From: Acidimicrobiaceae bacterium
Lineage (GTDB): Bacteria > Actinomycetota > Acidimicrobiia > Acidimicrobiales > RAAP-2
Reading direction: 5' to 3'
Length of the DNA: 64,000 nt
Assembly (NCBI GenBank): GCA_027449885.1
Contig: DAIDKS010000032.1
Location: 1-64,000 of the forward strand
Shown here: in pieces, positions 8,425 to 17,146 of the stretch
How the letters are laid out: the number at the start of each line of letters is the position of its first letter
How positions within the stretch are numbered: the first letter of the stretch is position 1
Position numbers and translations under genes: made by a program
The notes under the pieces: generated by a model
The model's database searches: none
What the model saw: only the letters and a program-made list of their open reading frames with translations
What the model was told of the DNA's origin: nothing

Positions 8425-10892
8425 CTCAGCCGTGCTCCGAGTCGCTCCCCCGCCGCGATCAGGGCCTCGCGGGCGCGAGTGACGTCACCCTCGCTCAGCG
8501 TGCGGTCCGGTGCGCTCAGTCGGACGCCGTAGGCCAGGCTGCGCTCACCCGAGGCGATGCCCACACCCCGGTACACGTCGAACAGCTCGACTCGCTCCAC
8601 CACGTCACTGGCTCCCCGCAAGGCGTGGGCCACGTCGGCCGCGGGCACCCCGTCGGGCGTCACGAAGGCCAGGTCGATCGAGGCACTGGGGAATCGACTC
8701 GGTACGACCACTCCATCCGGGCGTCGCCGGGTGCGCACGGGATCGCTGAGCACGTCGACGTCGATCTCGAGGAGACCCACCCTCGAGGCCGGTGCGGGTC
8801 CGAGGAGCGGCGTGACCACGTCCGGGTCGGCCTCCCCGACCCGTCCAACGAGAGCGCCGCTCGCGCGATCGACGAGATCGGCACTGCGCGTCGGGTGCCA
8901 GCCCACGGGGGGCACCGCCGCGCGCACCACCACGTCCTCGAGTCGCAGTCGATCCGCGAGCACCCGCCACAGCGCCACCGCCGTGCGCGCGTCGTCCCCC
9001 CGTTGGCCGAGGACCACCGTCAGGTGCTCCGTCTCGCGCGGAAGGGCCAGCGTGGCGAGACCGCCCTCGCCGCCCCGCGTCGTCCGACCCGGGGCGTCGT
9101 CGGGGTGCGTGAAGACGACGCCCAACTCCGCCAGTCGGACGTCGCCCGTCCCGCGCGCCACGTTGCGAGCCCAGGCGTCGAGGAGGCCGGGGATCAACGA
9201 CGTGCGCAGGACGGCCTCGTCCTCGGCGAGCGGGTTCGTCACCCGTATCAGCCGCGCGTCGGGATGGGTTCGGCGAACGTGGGACTCACTGACGAGCGTC
9301 GCCGTCCAGGCCTCGAGGACCCCCCGACCGACGAGCGCGTCGCGCACGCGGCGACGCAGCACCTGACGTTCGGTCATCCCTCCCGGGGTCGGCCACGACG
9401 GGGTGCGACGCGCCAGTCGGCGGTAGCCGTAGAGACGGGCTACCTCCTCGACCACGTCGGCGCGACCCGCGGCGCCCGTACGCACGTCCGGTCGCGACGC
9501 GGGAGCCGTGACGGCGATCCCGTCCTCGACGGTCTCGGTCGCGAATCCGAGGCCCTCGAGCAGTCGGCGAGCGACGTCGTCGTCGATCTCGGTCCCCAGC
9601 TGACGAGTCACCTCGCCCGGTCGCAAGACGACCCGCGAGGGGGGGGTCACCTCACCGCGCACGTCGAGGGGCGCGGCGGCCCACTCGAGGTCCGGACAGC
9701 TCTCCGCCAGGAGGGCCACGAAGCGCCCGACGGCCTCGAGCGCCCGCTCGGGATCGACACCCCGCTCGAAGCGCGTCGAGGCCTCGCTACGCAGGCCGTG
9801 GCGCTTCACCGAACGCGCGATCGTCATGGGATCGAAGTGGGCGGCCTCGAGCAGTACCGTCGTCGTCGCGTCGTTGATCTCGGTGTCGGCGCCGCCCATG
9901 ATCCCCGCGAGCCCGATCACCCGATCCTCGCCGTCGGCGATGACCACGTCCTCTCCCGTGTCGCCGAGACCCCGCCCCGGCTGCGCCAGCGTCCGCACCA
10001 CTCCGTCGAGGGTCTCGAGCGTCTCGCCGGGGCGAGCCCGGCGCACGCGCAACGTCGCACCCGCGACGCGATCGAGGTCGTAGGGGTGTGTCGGCTGGCC
10101 GAGTTCGAGCATCACCATGTTCGACGCGTCGACCACGTTCGAGATCGGCCGCATGCCCGCGAGCTCGAGGCGTCGCGCGATCCACGCGGGCGACGGCCCG
10201 ACGCGCACGCCCCGCAGGACCGAGACGGTGAGGCGCCCGCAGAGCTCCGGAGCCTCGATCACCGCCGCCGCGAGGACACTCGTCGGCTCGCCGGCGGACG
10301 GGGTCCGCCGGGTCACGTCACGCAGCGGACGCTCGAAGCGGATCGCCAGGTCCCGGGCGACGCCCCGGATCGACCAGGCGTCCGGTCGATTGGCGCCTAC
10401 CGAGAGATCGAAGACGGTGTCCGGCGCGAGGCCCAGCGCGTCGCGCAGTTCCTCGCCCGGGGTGGTCGCCCGTTCGGGGTCGAGGACCATGAGGCCCCGG
10501 TGGTCGCCACTCAGGCCGAGCTCACTCGAGGAGCACAGCATCCCGTTGCTCGTCACGCCGCGCATCGATCGACGGGCGATCTCGAACCCGCCGGGCAGGA
10601 CCGCTCCCACCCGCGCCAGCGGCACCCGGTCGCCCACCTCGAAGTTCCAGGCGCCGCAGACGACTTCGACCGGCTCGTCGCCTCCCGCGTCGACCAGGAC
10701 GCGGCGGATCTTGTCGGCCCCCTCGATGGGGTGGATCTCGCGCACCTCGACGACGACCACGTGGTCGAGGCCCTCGCCGACGTGGTCGAGGCCCTCGACC
10801 ACGAGCCCGAGGTCGTCGAGGGCGTCGCGCACGACGCCGACGTCGTCGGGGAGATCGACGAACTCGCGCAGCCAGCTGAGCGGCGCCCTCAC
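8421..10892 (-). CDS. pheT: Phenylalanine--tRNA ligase beta subunit
   Basis: PheT pairs with PheS as an alpha2beta2 enzyme charging tRNA(Phe). The start (GTG at 10892, overlapping the pheS stop) gives the canonical VRAPLSWLREFVDLP N-terminus and 823 residues. A tRNA-binding OB domain (EVREIHPIEGADKIRRV, about residue 45), the B3/B4 editing region, the B5 domain and a C-terminal anticodon-binding ferredoxin fold (RFPSASIDLAFVTPDGVP near residue 730) appear in the expected order. The ORF-track start 78 residues upstream is a shadow of pheS. Confidence 0.96.
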   Translation of the reverse strand: MRAPLSWLREFVDLPDDVGVVRDALDDLGLVVEGLDHVGEGLDHVVVVEVREIHPIEGADKIRRVLVDAGGDEPVEVVCGAWNFEVGDRVPLARVGAVLPGGFEIARRSMRGVTSNGMLCSSSELGLSGDHRGLMVLDPERATTPGEELRDALGLAPDTVFDLSVGANRPDAWSIRGVARDLAIRFERPLRDVTRRTPSAGEPTSVLAAAVIEAPELCGRLTVSVLRGVRVGPSPAWIARRLELAGMRPISNVVDASNMVMLELGQPTHPYDLDRVAGATLRVRRARPGETLETLDGVVRTLAQPGRGLGDTGEDVVIADGEDRVIGLAGIMGGADTEINDATTTVLLEAAHFDPMTIARSVKRHGLRSEASTRFERGVDPERALEAVGRFVALLAESCPDLEWAAAPLDVRGEVTPPSRVVLRPGEVTRQLGTEIDDDVARRLLEGLGFATETVEDGIAVTAPASRPDVRTGAAGRADVVEEVARLYGYRRLARRTPSWPTPGGMTERQVLRRRVRDALVGRGVLEAWTATLVSESHVRRTHPDARLIRVTNPLAEDEAVLRTSLIPGLLDAWARNVARGTGDVRLAELGVVFTHPDDAPGRTTRGGEGGLATLALPRETEHLTVVLGQRGDDARTAVALWRVLADRLRLEDVVVRAAVPPVGWHPTRSADLVDRASGALVGRVGEADPDVVTPLLGPAPASRVGLLEIDVDVLSDPVRTRRRPDGVVVPSRFPSASIDLAFVTPDGVPAADVAHALRGASDVVERVELFDVYRGVGIASGERSLAYGVRLSAPDRTLSEGDVTRAREALIAAGERLGARLR

Positions 10893-11959
10893 GAGAACTG
10901 CTCCAGGAACCGCGCGTCGTTCTCGGTCAGGGCGCGCATGTCGGCGATCTCGTGTCGCATCTGGGCACAGCGGTCGATCCCGAACCCGAAGGCGAAGCCA
11001 CTCCACTCGTCGGGGTCGATGCCCACGGCCTCGAGGACGGCCGGGTCCAGCATCCCGCACCCACCGAGCTCGATCCACCCCGTGTGAGAACAGGTCCGAC
11101 ACCCCGCCCCACGGCAGATCTGGCACGTGATCTCGAACTCGGCGGACGGTTCCGTGAAGGGGAAGTAGGAGGGGCGCAGACGCGTGTCCACGTCCGTGCC
11201 GAAGTAGGCGCGGGTGAACGTCTCGATCACGCCCGCGAGGTCCGCGAACGTGATGCCGCGGTCGACGACCAGTCCCTCGACCTGGTGGAAGGCGGCGAGG
11301 TGGCGAGCGTCGGGCGTGTCGCGCCGGTAGCAGCGGCCGGGCATCACCGAGTGGATCGGCAGGCTCCCGTCACGGACGGCCGCCTCCATCAGGTGGACCT
11401 GGGTCGGAGAGGTGTGAGTGCGGAGCACCACCGTCTCCGGCTCGCCGAGGTCGACGTAGAAGGTGTCCCACATGCCCCGCGCCGGGTGGGCCGGCGGGAT
11501 GTTCAACGCCTCGAAGTTGTACCAGTCCGACTCGACCTCCGGCCCCTCGGCGACCCGGAAGCCCATGGCGACGAAGACGTCTTCGAGCTCGGCCTGGGTC
11601 CGAGCCACGAGGCCCGGATGTCCGGCGCGCAGCGTGTCGGGCACGGCGCCCGCCACCACGTCGCCGAGGTCGAGGCGGTCGGCCTCGAGGCGCCGTTCCC
11701 GCTCCGCGGCCGCCAGGCGGCGACGATGGCCCTCGACGGCCGCCTCCACGCGCGTCCGGGCCGCCTGGAGGCGTGCACCCGCGTCGCGTCGAGCCTCGGG
11801 GTCGAGCCCTCCGAGCGACTTCTGCAGGGCGGCCAGTGGCGATCGCCGACCCGCGAGCACCGGCTCGTGAGCGTCGAGCTCCTCCACCGACGTGAACGCG
11901 GCGAGCTGATCGAGCAGCTCCTCCACCACGGCGTCGAGGTTCTCGAGGGGTCCCGTCAT
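10889..11959 (-). CDS. pheS: Phenylalanine--tRNA ligase alpha subunit
   Basis: PheS carries the class II catalytic core for Phe-tRNA synthesis. An N-terminal coiled coil (residues 1-85) is followed by motif 1 (GFRVAEGPEVESDWYNFEALN), HTSPTQVHLM, the motif 2 region CYRRDTPDARH, and motif 3 (GFAFGFGIDRCAQMRHEI) near the C-terminus. Four cysteines in CQICRGAGCRTC (near residue 285) suggest a small metal-binding insertion seen in many bacterial PheS proteins. The ATG overlaps the upstream trmH stop. There is no T-box leader because the gene is internal to the infC operon. Confidence 0.96.
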   Translation of the reverse strand: MTGPLENLDAVVEELLDQLAAFTSVEELDAHEPVLAGRRSPLAALQKSLGGLDPEARRDAGARLQAARTRVEAAVEGHRRRLAAAERERRLEADRLDLGDVVAGAVPDTLRAGHPGLVARTQAELEDVFVAMGFRVAEGPEVESDWYNFEALNIPPAHPARGMWDTFYVDLGEPETVVLRTHTSPTQVHLMEAAVRDGSLPIHSVMPGRCYRRDTPDARHLAAFHQVEGLVVDRGITFADLAGVIETFTRAYFGTDVDTRLRPSYFPFTEPSAEFEITCQICRGAGCRTCSHTGWIELGGCGMLDPAVLEAVGIDPDEWSGFAFGFGIDRCAQMRHEIADMRALTENDARFLEQFS

Positions 11960-12738
11960 CGTTCCTCCAGGCTATGCGAGTCGGGTACCGCGATTCGCCC
12001 GGTGGCCTGCCAGAACGCGACGAAGGCGACGAGTGACGCCGCCACGCCCGCGTTGAGCGACTCCGTCGCGGGTGCCATCGGCAGGGTGAGCGTCCCGTCG
12101 CAGCGCTCCACCGTCGCCGCGTCGAGCCCCGTGGCCTCGTTGCCGATGACGACGGTGGTGGGGCCACGCAGATCGGTCGTCAGGGCATCGTCGCCCCCTC
12201 GGACGATGGTCGCCCAGACGCGCGACCCGGCCGCTCGAGCGACGTCGAGGACCTCGCCCACTCCTCCGACCACGACGGGCAGGCGAAACGTCGCCCCGGC
12301 CGAGGCCCGCAATGACTTGGGATTGAACGGGTCGACGCTCTGGCCGGTGACGACCACGGCCCGTGCGCCCGCCGCCTCCGCCGAGCGAATGATCGTGCCC
12401 GCGTTGCCCGGATCGCGCACGTCGTGCAGCACCAGGACGAGTCCCGACCAGTCGACGGCCGTCACCCGCGGCGGCGCGAAGCGCACCGCCGCCAGGATCG
12501 GCTGGGGGGTCTGCGCGTCGGCGACGCGCGCGAGGGTCGTCGCGTCGAGTCCGAAGACCCGCACTCCGACCGCCTCGGCCCGACCCACGAGGTCCGCGAC
12601 CTCGAGCGACGTCACCGCCTCACGGTCCACGAAGACGGCCTCGATCTCTCGCCCCGCGTCGAGGGCCGCGGACACCAGGTCCGGACCCTCGGCGACGCAG
12701 ACGCCCTCGCTCCAGCGCAGCGTCCGCTTCGCGACCAA
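11956..12738 (-). CDS. TrmH/SpoU-family RNA 2'-O-methyltransferase
   Basis: This is a SPOUT methyltransferase acting on rRNA or tRNA ribose. Motif 1 reads DVRDPGNAGTIIRSAEAAG, motif 2 IGNEATGLDA and motif 3 LTLPMAPATESLNAGVAASL, together forming the knotted SAM-binding site. An N-terminal substrate-binding domain (VAKRTLRWSEGVCVAEGPDL) precedes them. The reading frame stays open upstream with family-like residues (IEPLGASHQRVRRLRRL) as far as a CTG at 12789, so the true start may be an unusual codon and the protein about 277 residues. It follows rplT by a few tens of bases, a common actinobacterial order. Confidence 0.88.
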   Translation of the reverse strand: MVAKRTLRWSEGVCVAEGPDLVSAALDAGREIEAVFVDREAVTSLEVADLVGRAEAVGVRVFGLDATTLARVADAQTPQPILAAVRFAPPRVTAVDWSGLVLVLHDVRDPGNAGTIIRSAEAAGARAVVVTGQSVDPFNPKSLRASAGATFRLPVVVGGVGEVLDVARAAGSRVWATIVRGGDDALTTDLRGPTTVVIGNEATGLDAATVERCDGTLTLPMAPATESLNAGVAASLVAFVAFWQATGRIAVPDSHSLEER

Positions 12739-12794
12739 CCGACGCAGTCGCCGGACCCGCTGGTGGGAGGCGCCGAGCGGCTCGATCAGAGTGC

Positions 12795-13154
12795 CTACTT
12801 GGCCAGGGCGGCAGACGCCTGGGCGACCAGGACGCCGAACGCGGCGGGGTCGCTGACGGCGAGTTCCGCCAGCACTCGTCGGTCGACCTCGATGCCGGCG
12901 GCGTTGAGGCCCGCGATGAACTTGCTGTAGCTGACGCCGTGCATCCGAGTCGCCGCGTTAATGCGCTGGATCCAGAGCTTGCGGAACTCACCCTTGCGTG
13001 CCCGGCGGTCGCGGAACGCGTAGACGCCGGAGTGCTGGACGGCCTGGTTCGCCGCACGGAACGTGCGGCTGCGGTCACCGTAGTAGCCCTTGGCGGCTTC
13101 CAGGATTGCCTTGTGGTGCTTCTTGGCGTTGACGCCACGCTTCACTCGTGCCAT
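12795..13154 (-). CDS. rplT: 50S ribosomal protein L20
   Basis: L20 is an early-assembly protein of the large subunit that binds 23S rRNA. The 119-residue sequence has the basic N-terminus [15 protein letters not shown], the [16 protein letters not shown] helix and the [15 protein letters not shown] motif. L20 represses its own operon in several phyla. A structured leader precedes infC here, but no direct L20 site can be claimed. It lies 21 nt downstream of rpmI. Confidence 0.98.
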   Translation of the reverse strand: MARVKRGVNAKKHHKAILEAAKGYYGDRSRTFRAANQAVQHSGVYAFRDRRARKGEFRKLWIQRINAATRMHGVSYSKFIAGLNAAGIEVDRRVLAELAVSDPAAFGVLVAQASAALAK

Positions 13155-13175
13155 GTCGTTCTCCTCACCCGATCC

Positions 13176-13370
13176 CTAGAGTCCCAGCATCCGCTTGACG
13201 CGCTTCTCCACGCCCGGGGCGAAGTCCGCCTCGCGACCGAGGCGACGCGCCCGCTCGGACGTCTTCGCCTCCATCAAGTGGCCGCGAAAGGCCTTGCGGC
13301 GGCGCAGCCGTCCGGTGCCCGTGATCTTCACGCGCTTCTTCGCACCACTGTCGGTCTTCATCTTCGGCAT
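13176..13370 (-). CDS. rpmI: 50S ribosomal protein L35
   Basis: A 64-residue basic protein with the L35 signature MPKMKTDSGAKKR and RRRKAFRGHLMEAK. It starts almost directly after the infC stop (1 nt gap), and infC-rpmI-rplT is the classical order. It is part of the large ribosomal subunit. Confidence 0.97.
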   Translation of the reverse strand: MPKMKTDSGAKKRVKITGTGRLRRRKAFRGHLMEAKTSERARRLGREADFAPGVEKRVKRMLGL

Positions 13371-13371
13371 C

Positions 13372-13980
13372 TCAGCTCTCCTGTGTCGTCGTCTCGGGGG
13401 TGGCCGTCTCGGGGGTCGTCGTCTCGTCCGTCACCGTCGTGGTCTCGCTCTTCGCCCGCGCCTTGCGCTCGGGACCGAGCACCATCGTCATGTTGCGCCC
13501 GTCGAGCTTGGCTGCCGTCTCGACCCGGGCCAGATCGCCCAGCTTCTCGACGATCCGGTCCAGGATCTTGCGCCCCAGCTCGGGGTGGGCCGACTCGCGT
13601 CCGCGGAACATGATGGTGATCTTCACCTTGTGACCGTCGCTCAGGAACTTCTCGACCATGCGGGTCTTGGTGTCGAAGTCGCCGGCGCCGATCTTGGGCC
13701 GGTACTTCATCTCCTTGATCCCCACGTTCGTCGCCTTGCGGCGCGACTCCTTCGCCTTCTGCGCCTCGTCGAACTTGAACTTCCCGTAGTCCATGATGCG
13801 GCACACGGGCGGGGCAGCCGTCGGGGCGATCTCGACGAGGTCGAGGTCCATGCTCCGCGCCAGTGCGAGCGCCTCGCGAGTCGACACCACGCCACGCTGG
13901 GCGCCCTCATTGTCGATGAGGCGAACGGTGTCCACACGGATGCGCTCGTTAACGCGGTGGTCTCCAGGCACTGTGGCGAT
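13372..13980 (-). CDS. infC: Translation initiation factor IF-3, probable ATC start
   Basis: IF-3 checks start codons on the 30S subunit and prevents premature subunit joining. The N-terminal domain (VNERIRVDTVRLIDNEG), linker (KFKFDEAQKAKESRRK) and C-terminal domain (VKITIMFRGRESAHPELG) are all present. There is a 40-residue Thr/Glu-rich tail. No canonical start fits. The GTG at 13971 has its nearest Shine-Dalgarno 16 nt away, while an ATC at 13980 lies exactly 7 nt after AAGGAG. Rare ATT/ATC starts are the known basis of IF-3 autoregulation, so I place the start there. The ORF-track start at 14025 lies upstream of the ribosome-binding site and inside the leader hairpin. Confidence 0.93.
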   Translation of the reverse strand: MATVPGDHRVNERIRVDTVRLIDNEGAQRGVVSTREALALARSMDLDLVEIAPTAAPPVCRIMDYGKFKFDEAQKAKESRRKATNVGIKEMKYRPKIGAGDFDTKTRMVEKFLSDGHKVKITIMFRGRESAHPELGRKILDRIVEKLGDLARVETAAKLDGRNMTMVLGPERKARAKSETTTVTDETTTPETATPETTTQES

Positions 13981-13990
13981 AACCCAACTC

Positions 13991-14026
13991 CTTGCTCTCC
14001 GCGGCGCGCTCGCGCCGCCCCGCAAG
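13991..14026 (-). promoter_or_regulatory. infC: infC leader hairpin overlapping the Shine-Dalgarno site
   Basis: A strong inverted repeat GCGGCGCG-AG-CGCGCCGC (14001-14018) lies inside outer arms CTTGC/GCAAG. The 3' outer arm overlaps the AAGGAG ribosome-binding site of infC. Folding would occlude part of that site, suggesting translational control of the infC-rpmI-rplT operon. No U-tract follows, so it is not an intrinsic terminator. Confidence 0.55.
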
Positions 14027-14107
14027 CGAGGTGGACTCGGGACCCGGCGACTTCACATCGACAGGTGGGAGCCGACGTCGCGGCCCCGCTTGCTGGAATG
14101 TCGTAGC

Positions 14108-14113
14108 AGCCTA
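14108..14113 (-). promoter_or_regulatory. -10 element of the infC operon
   Basis: TAGGCT on the minus strand predicts a transcription start near 14101 and a leader of about 120 nt before infC. The leader includes the hairpin at 13991-14026. Confidence 0.45.
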
Positions 14114-14137
14114 GCAGACGACGTCGCCGGCGATGGC

Positions 14138-14143
14138 TAGCGT
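14138..14143 (+). promoter_or_regulatory. Leaderless-type -10 element (DUF1844 gene)
   Basis: TAGCGT, then exactly 6 nt (GAGGCC), then the GTG start at 14150. It is divergent from the infC promoter. Confidence 0.55.
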
Positions 14144-14149
14144 GAGGCC

Positions 14150-14428
14150 GTGGACCCGACCCCGCACTCCGACGAGGAGTGGACCGCCCTGCGGGAGACC
14201 CCCGTGGCGGACCTGCTCGCCGCCAACATCCTCCAGTTGCTGCGCGTGGCGGCCGCCCACCTGGCGGCCGAGCCGCCCGACCTGACGTCGGCCCGCCTGG
14301 CCATCGACGCCGCCGGAGCCGTGATCGCCGCGGGCGACGATCGCCTGGGGGAGCACCTCGCCCTCTATCGGCAGGCGCTCGCCGAGGCGCAGCGGGTCTT
14401 CGTCCACGTCAGCCACCCGAGCGACTGA
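14150..14428 (+). CDS. DUF1844-like small protein
   Basis: A 92-residue acidic, helical, cytoplasmic protein with the pattern of DUF1844: PVADLLAANILQLLRVAAAHL, then a DLTSARLAIDAAGAVI helix and a final YRQALAEAQRVF helix. The function of the family is unknown. A DUF1844 gene divergent from infC is, as I recall, common in Actinobacteria, which supports the assignment. The GTG start sits 6 nt after a TAGCGT hexamer and there is no Shine-Dalgarno site. Confidence 0.75.
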   Translation: MDPTPHSDEEWTALRETPVADLLAANILQLLRVAAAHLAAEPPDLTSARLAIDAAGAVIAAGDDRLGEHLALYRQALAEAQRVFVHVSHPSD

Positions 14429-14431
14429 GCC

Positions 14432-14956
14432 TCACCGAACCTCGCGGATCAGCCCGACCATCTCGAGCGCCGTCAGCGCCGCCTCGCGGCCCTTGTTCGA
14501 CTCGTCCGGGAGGGAGCGCTCGAGCGCCTGCTCCACGGTGTCGGTCGTGAGGACGCCGAAGACGACCGGCACCCCGGTGCGGAGCTGGACGTCCTGGATC
14601 CCGCGCGCGCACTCCCCCGCCACGAAGTCGTAGTGCCCGGTCTCCCCGCGAATCACCGCCCCGAGTGCGACGACGGCGTCGGCTCCGGCACCGGCGAGCA
14701 CCTGGGCGGCGAGGGGGATCTCGAACGCCCCCGGCACCCAGGCGAGGGTGACGTCGGCTCGCGCGACACCCGACTCCTCCAGGGCGTCGAGCGTCCCGTC
14801 GAGGAGTCGGGCGGTGACGCCGCCATTGAACCGGGCGGCCACGATGGCGATCCGTCGACCCCGCCCCTCGGTCCGACCCGGAAGGTGGCGGCCCGCTCGA
14901 GCCCCCAGCCGGTCCAGGTCGTGGGGGTCGAGTCGCGTTGCGTCAGTCGAGGTCAT
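14432..14956 (-). CDS. ribH: 6,7-dimethyl-8-ribityllumazine synthase
   Basis: RibH condenses the ribityl pyrimidine with dihydroxybutanone phosphate, the penultimate step of riboflavin synthesis, in icosahedral or pentameric shells. Motifs include IVAARFNGGVT, VPGAFEIPLAA, the catalytic GAVIRGETGHYDFV (His) and FGVLTTDTVEQA. The 174 residues include a 35-residue N-terminal extension beyond the usual core. The start overlaps the ribBA stop by 14 nt. No riboflavin synthase gene (ribE) is in the operon. Confidence 0.96.
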   Translation of the reverse strand: MTSTDATRLDPHDLDRLGARAGRHLPGRTEGRGRRIAIVAARFNGGVTARLLDGTLDALEESGVARADVTLAWVPGAFEIPLAAQVLAGAGADAVVALGAVIRGETGHYDFVAGECARGIQDVQLRTGVPVVFGVLTTDTVEQALERSLPDESNKGREAALTALEMVGLIREVR

Positions 14957-16163
14957 CGAGTCCTCCTAGCAGGTGTCCCATGCGCTCACGCTTGGTGCGC
15001 AGGTAGTCGACGTTGAACGGTGTCGGCCGGCTCTCGATCGGCACTCGACCGGTGATGTCGAGTCCGAAGCCCTCGAGTCCGCCGTACTTCGTCGGGTTGT
15101 TCGTCATCAGCCGCATCGACGTGACGCCCAGGTCGACGAGGATCTGGGCGCCGATCCCGTACTCTCGAGAGTCGACCGGCAACCCCAGTTCCAGGTTGGC
15201 GTCGACCGTGTCGCGCCCCGCCTCCTGTAGCGCGTAGGCCCGGATCTTGTGGCCGAGGCCGATGCCCCGTCCCTCGTGGCCGCGCAGGTAGACGATCACT
15301 CCGACCCCCTCCGCGGCGATGGCCGCCATCGCCGTCTGGAGCTGGGGTCCGCAGTCGCAGCGCAGCGATCCGAGGACGTCCCCGGTCAGGCACTCCGAGT
15401 GCACCCGCACGAGGATGTCGCGAGCTCCGGCGACGTCACCACAGACCAGCGCGAGGTGCTGTTCGCCGTCGAGCATCGACTCGAAGACGATGGCCTGGAA
15501 GGTCCCGAACTCCGTCGGCAGGGTCGCCTCGGCGACGCGACGGACGAGCTTCTCGTGCTGGCGCCGGTAGCGGATCAGGTCCGCGATCGTGATGATCGGC
15601 AGGCCGTGGTCGGCCGCGAAGCGCTCGAGCTCGGGCAGTCGGGCCATCTCGGACTTGTCCCGGCTCACGATCTCGCAGAGCACTCCCGACGGGGCCTTGC
15701 CCGCCAGACGGCAGAGATCGACCGTCGCCTCGGTGTGCCCCGCTCGCTTCAGTACGCCGCCGGGCCGGTAGCGGAGGGGGAAGATGTGACCCGGACGGTT
15801 GAGATCCGTCGCCCGCGTCGCCGGGTCGATCAGCGACCGAATCGTCGCCGCGCGATCCCCCGCCGAGATCCCGGTGGTCGTCCCGTGGCGGTAGTCCACG
15901 CTCACGGTGAAGGCGGTGCGCTGGGCCTCGGTGTTGGCCACCACCATCAGCGGTAGGTCGAGCTCGTCGGCCCGGGCCGGCTCTAGGGGGACGCAGATGA
16001 CGCCCGAGGTGTACTCCAGGTAGAAGGCCATGGCCTCGGGCGTCGCGTCCTCGGCGGCCATCACCAGGTCGCCCTCGTTTTCGCGATCCTCGTCGTCCAC
16101 GACGACGACCATGCCGCCGGCTCGCAGGGCGGCAACCGCCTCCTCAATCGTTGACAGCGCCAT
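14943..16163 (-). CDS. ribBA: Bifunctional DHBP synthase / GTP cyclohydrolase II
   Basis: The N-terminal half (about 1-205) makes dihydroxybutanone phosphate: DDEDRENEGDLVMAAE supplies the acidic metal ligands and AGHTEATVDL the catalytic His. The C-terminal half opens the GTP ring: the zinc site ECLTGDVLGSLRCDC, the GHEGRGIGL loop and LMTNNPTKYGG are intact. Both activities therefore look functional. The ATG at 16163 shares one base with the ribD stop (TGATG) and gives 406 residues, normal for RibBA. The longer track ORF is antisense noise through ribD. Confidence 0.97.
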   Translation of the reverse strand: MALSTIEEAVAALRAGGMVVVVDDEDRENEGDLVMAAEDATPEAMAFYLEYTSGVICVPLEPARADELDLPLMVVANTEAQRTAFTVSVDYRHGTTTGISAGDRAATIRSLIDPATRATDLNRPGHIFPLRYRPGGVLKRAGHTEATVDLCRLAGKAPSGVLCEIVSRDKSEMARLPELERFAADHGLPIITIADLIRYRRQHEKLVRRVAEATLPTEFGTFQAIVFESMLDGEQHLALVCGDVAGARDILVRVHSECLTGDVLGSLRCDCGPQLQTAMAAIAAEGVGVIVYLRGHEGRGIGLGHKIRAYALQEAGRDTVDANLELGLPVDSREYGIGAQILVDLGVTSMRLMTNNPTKYGGLEGFGLDITGRVPIESRPTPFNVDYLRTKRERMGHLLGGLDDLD

Positions 16164-17146
16164 CAGACCTCCACGTCGATGCGTATATCTTCGCCGACGG
16201 CGCGGACCCCCACGATCCGACCCCGTCCGAGGTCGCGAATCGTCGGCGTCGACAGCCCGTCGAGGGCCGGCCGCGTCCCCGCGCCGCCGGCCCAGGCCGG
16301 CGCCACGTACCACACGAAGCGGTCGACGAGTCCGGCCGCCACGAACTGGCTCACGGTGCGCGGGCCGCCCTCGACGAGCAGCTGCACCACGCCCCGGCGC
16401 CCGAGGTCCTCCAGGATCGGCTCGAGGGGCCCCGACACCTCGAGGCACGGGCGCACCCGGGCCTGCGCCGGGGCGTGGCCCAGGACCACCCGCAGGGGCT
16501 CCCGGACCCCGTCGGGGAGTCGGGCGGTGAGGGCCGGATCGTCGGCTCGCACGGTACCGGCACCGACCAGGATGGCCTGCGAGTCGGCCCGCAATTCGTG
16601 CGCGTCCGCTCGCGCCGCCTCGCCCGTGATCCACTGGCTGGTCCCGTCGGCCATGGCCACCACTCCGTCGAGGGTGGCCGCGACCTTCGCGACCACGTAC
16701 GGGCGGCCCGTGCGCCGGTGCACGAGGTAGGGCGCGAGCTGCTCGGCTACGGCGTCGGCCCCCTCGCCGAGGATCACGTCCAGCCCGGCGCCCCGAAGCC
16801 GGGCGAGGCCCCGCCCCGCGACGCGCGCGTCCGGATCCTCCATCCCGACGACCACGCGCCGCAGCCCCGCCGCGACGATCGCCTCGGTACAGGGTCCGGT
16901 GCGGCCGACGTGATCGCACGGCTCGAGCGTCACGACGATCGTCCCACCCCGCGCCCGCTCGCCGGCCGCGGCGAGGGCGACGACCTCCGCGTGATCACCA
17001 CCGGGCGGACGCGTTGCCCCCACGCCCACGACCTCCCCAGCGGCGTCGATCACGACGGCGCCGACCCACGGGTTCGGCGGGGCGTCACGTCGGGCGCGCC
17101 CCGCCGCGTCGAGAGCGAGGCGCATCGGCCCCGCCCACTCGGTCAT
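16163..17146 (-). CDS. ribD: Riboflavin biosynthesis deaminase/reductase RibD
   Basis: RibD deaminates and then reduces the pyrimidine intermediate. The N-terminal deaminase has the zinc site GGDHAEVVAL and LEPCDHVGRTGPC (near residues 48-85). The C-terminal reductase starts near YVVAKVAATLDGVVA and includes ADSQAILVGAGTVRADDP, and LLVEGGPRTVSQFVAAGLVDR. The ATG at 17146 overlaps the rpe stop (ATGA), giving 327 residues, slightly short for the family. The 52 extra residues in the track ORF are shadow sequence. Confidence 0.95.
   Translation of the reverse strand: MTEWAGPMRLALDAAGRARRDAPPNPWVGAVVIDAAGEVVGVGATRPPGGDHAEVVALAAAGERARGGTIVVTLEPCDHVGRTGPCTEAIVAAGLRRVVVGMEDPDARVAGRGLARLRGAGLDVILGEGADAVAEQLAPYLVHRRTGRPYVVAKVAATLDGVVAMADGTSQWITGEAARADAHELRADSQAILVGAGTVRADDPALTARLPDGVREPLRVVLGHAPAQARVRPCLEVSGPLEPILEDLGRRGVVQLLVEGGPRTVSQFVAAGLVDRFVWYVAPAWAGGAGTRPALDGLSTPTIRDLGRGRIVGVRAVGEDIRIDVEV

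Noticed and set aside
8379-11087. 902-residue plus-strand ORF opposite pheT
   Set aside because: It is antisense to pheT, has no recognisable domain and an Arg/His/Glu-rich composition typical of high-GC shadow frames.
10952-12856. 634-residue plus-strand ORF opposite pheS and trmH
   Set aside because: Antisense shadow; the minus-strand genes have clear family motifs over the same bases.
14432-17146. FMN riboswitch before the rib genes
   Set aside because: The rib genes overlap rpe and each other, and no room or RFN-like sequence exists.
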